This document shows, piece by piece, positions 11,421 through 12,354 of a DNA stretch of 12,354 nt. The stretch lies in NCBI GenBank assembly GCA_964603155.1, contig CAZRTZ010000068.1, positions 1 through 12,354 on the forward strand. The letters are read 5' to 3'. Under the pieces are notes generated by a model. That model saw nothing but the letters and a program-made list of their open reading frames with translations, had not been told where the DNA came from and did not search any database. Numbering within the stretch: position 1 is the first letter of the stretch; every line of letters starts with the position of its first letter. The DNA is from VAUL01 sp964603155 (lineage in GTDB: Bacteria > Desulfobacterota > Desulfuromonadia > Desulfuromonadales > BM103). Position numbers and translations under genes: made by a program.

Positions 11421-12354
11421 ATGAAAAAACTGCAGCTCTTTTTGATGACCGCTGGCCTCTTGGCCCTGCCGAACCTGGCGATGGCCGCCGAAATCAAGGC
11501 CAACAAAGCCATCACCATCACCTTCTTCTGCATCATCATCGCCATCACCCTGTCGGTCGTGGTCTGGTCGGCCAAGCGCACCAAGACGGCCGCCGACTTC
11601 TACGCGGCGGGCGGCGGCATCACCGGCACCCAGAACGGCTGGGCGATCGCCGGCGACTACATGTCAGCCGCCTCGTTCCTGGGGATTTCCGGTCTGATCT
11701 CGCTCTACGGCTACGACGGCTTCATGTACTCGGTCGGCTGGCTGGTGGCCTACATCACCGTCCTTCTGATCGTCGCCGAGCCGTGCCGCAACGCCGGCAA
11801 GTACACCCTGGGCGACATCCTCTCCTTCCGCACCCAGCCCAAGCCGGTGCGTGCGGTGTGCGCCCTGTCGGTCGTATGCGTGTCGACCTTCTACCTGACC
11901 GCGCAGATGGTCGGCGCGGGCAAGCTGATGGCCCTGCTGGTCGGCTTCAGCTACCAGTTCTCGATCATCGGCGTCGGCATCCTGATGGTCGGCTACGTCG
12001 TCTTCGGCGGCATGACCGCGACCACCTGGGTGCAGATCATCAAGGCCGGCCTGCTCATGTCCGGTGCCGCGCTGATCTCGATCCTGGTCGGCGCCAAGGC
12101 CGGCTTCAACCCGATCGGCTTCTTCAACGACATCGCCGGCAACCCGAACATCCAGGACCACGTCTCCAAGATGCTGCTGAAAGACGGCATCCAGATGGCC
12201 GGTGCCGACGCCGGCCAGCGCTTCCTCGAGCCGGGGCTGTTCCTGAAGAACCCGCTCGACCAGATCTCCCTCGGCATGGCGCTGGTGCTCGGCACCGCCG
12301 GGATGCCGCACATCCTGATGCGCTTCTTCACCGTGCCGACCGCCCAGGCGGCGC
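11421..12354 (+). CDS. actP: ActP-type acetate/sodium solute symporter (3' end outside window)
   Basis: The first 311 residues are present; the gene continues past the right edge. The ATG at 11421 follows AAGGAGG (11405-11411) by nine nt. Residues 1-22 look like a cleavable signal peptide (MKKLQLFLMTAGLLALPNLAMA), as in E. coli ActP. The SSS-family core follows closely: DFYAAGGGITGTQNGWAIAGDYMSAASFLGISG, TLGDILSFR, LTAQMVGAGKLM, VVFGGMTATTWVQIIKAGLL and LGTAGMPHILMRFFTVPTAQA. The family takes up acetate and related short carboxylates with a cation. Compared with E. coli ActP there is a longer loop around residues 230-260 (NDIAGNPNIQDHVSKMLLKDG). Codons end almost entirely in C or G, more than in neighbouring genes, which suggests high expression. 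Acetate uptake would suit an acetate-oxidising metal or sulfur reducer. Confidence 0.94.
   Translation, partial: MKKLQLFLMTAGLLALPNLAMAAEIKANKAITITFFCIIIAITLSVVVWSAKRTKTAADFYAAGGGITGTQNGWAIAGDYMSAASFLGISGLISLYGYDGFMYSVGWLVAYITVLLIVAEPCRNAGKYTLGDILSFRTQPKPVRAVCALSVVCVSTFYLTAQMVGAGKLMALLVGFSYQFSIIGVGILMVGYVVFGGMTATTWVQIIKAGLLMSGAALISILVGAKAGFNPIGFFNDIAGNPNIQDHVSKMLLKDGIQMAGADAGQRFLEPGLFLKNPLDQISLGMALVLGTAGMPHILMRFFTVPTAQAA

Noticed and set aside
11664..12311. Long open frame on the minus strand opposite actP
   Set aside because: It is the antisense shadow of a very GC3-rich gene. Its translation is rich in Asp, Gly, His, Gln and Arg with no fold or motif, and the plus frame encodes an unmistakable SSS symporter.
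1..12354. CRISPR arrays, tRNA/rRNA genes, transposases, prophage or toxin-antitoxin genes
   Set aside because: None was seen by eye on either strand. The direct repeats found are too short and irregular for CRISPR, and all sizeable coding regions belong to housekeeping or small conserved families.

Overview
The window is GC-rich chromosomal DNA that looks like a Gram-negative anaerobe of the Desulfuromonadales/Geobacter type. This placement is inferred from gene content and layout: folD beside a MetV-like protein, oxygen-sensitive ThiH instead of ThiO, a DUF485-ActP acetate uptake pair, a YggT-DivIVA-DUF167-FmdB cluster, an outer-membrane lipoprotein, and spacers filled with palindromic dispersed repeats. 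I see no phage, plasmid, transposase, CRISPR array, tRNA or rRNA.

Layout, left to right. (1) 1-1375, minus strand: folD, then a truncated MetV-like gene, i.e. one-carbon/tetrahydrofolate metabolism. (2) 1447-2205, plus strand: a lipoprotein of the LolA/LolB-like fold, divergent from folD. (3) 2376-4017, minus strand: yggT, divIVA-like, DUF167 and an FmdB-type zinc ribbon, tightly packed and ended by a strong terminator. (4) 4183-5253, plus strand: class I DAHP synthase (first step of aromatic amino-acid synthesis), divergent from yggT. (5) 5364-6078, plus strand: two small envelope proteins, DUF948-like and YtxH. They converge on an unrecognised 106-residue helical protein at 6136-6456, with one hairpin terminator between them. 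(6) 6553-10726, plus strand: a thiamine (thiazole branch) operon. It has a TPP riboswitch, an intrinsic terminator just before the first start codon, then a ThiS-like/ThiF fusion, free ThiS, ThiG, ThiH and a ThiE/TenI-family protein. (7) 10727-11098: a long AT-rich, partly structured leader, then DUF485 and the start of actP, which runs off the right edge.

How the thi genes work together: ThiF adenylates the C-terminal Gly-Gly of ThiS and ThiS then carries sulfur. ThiH makes dehydroglycine from tyrosine, and ThiG condenses it with deoxyxylulose phosphate and ThiS-thiocarboxylate to form the thiazole. The last gene then either aromatises the thiazole (TenI role) or couples it to the pyrimidine (ThiE role). 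ThiC and ThiD are not in the window.

The least ordinary features are these. Every spacer inside the thi operon holds a different palindromic repeat, two of which contain the stop codon of the upstream gene. The ThiS-like domain fused to ThiF has no Gly-Gly tail. The last thi gene has lost the Asp of the ThiE GQxD motif and resembles TenI. There is also a two-tier hairpin in the actP leader. I did not find a clearly novel multi-gene system; most genes are recognisable housekeeping families.
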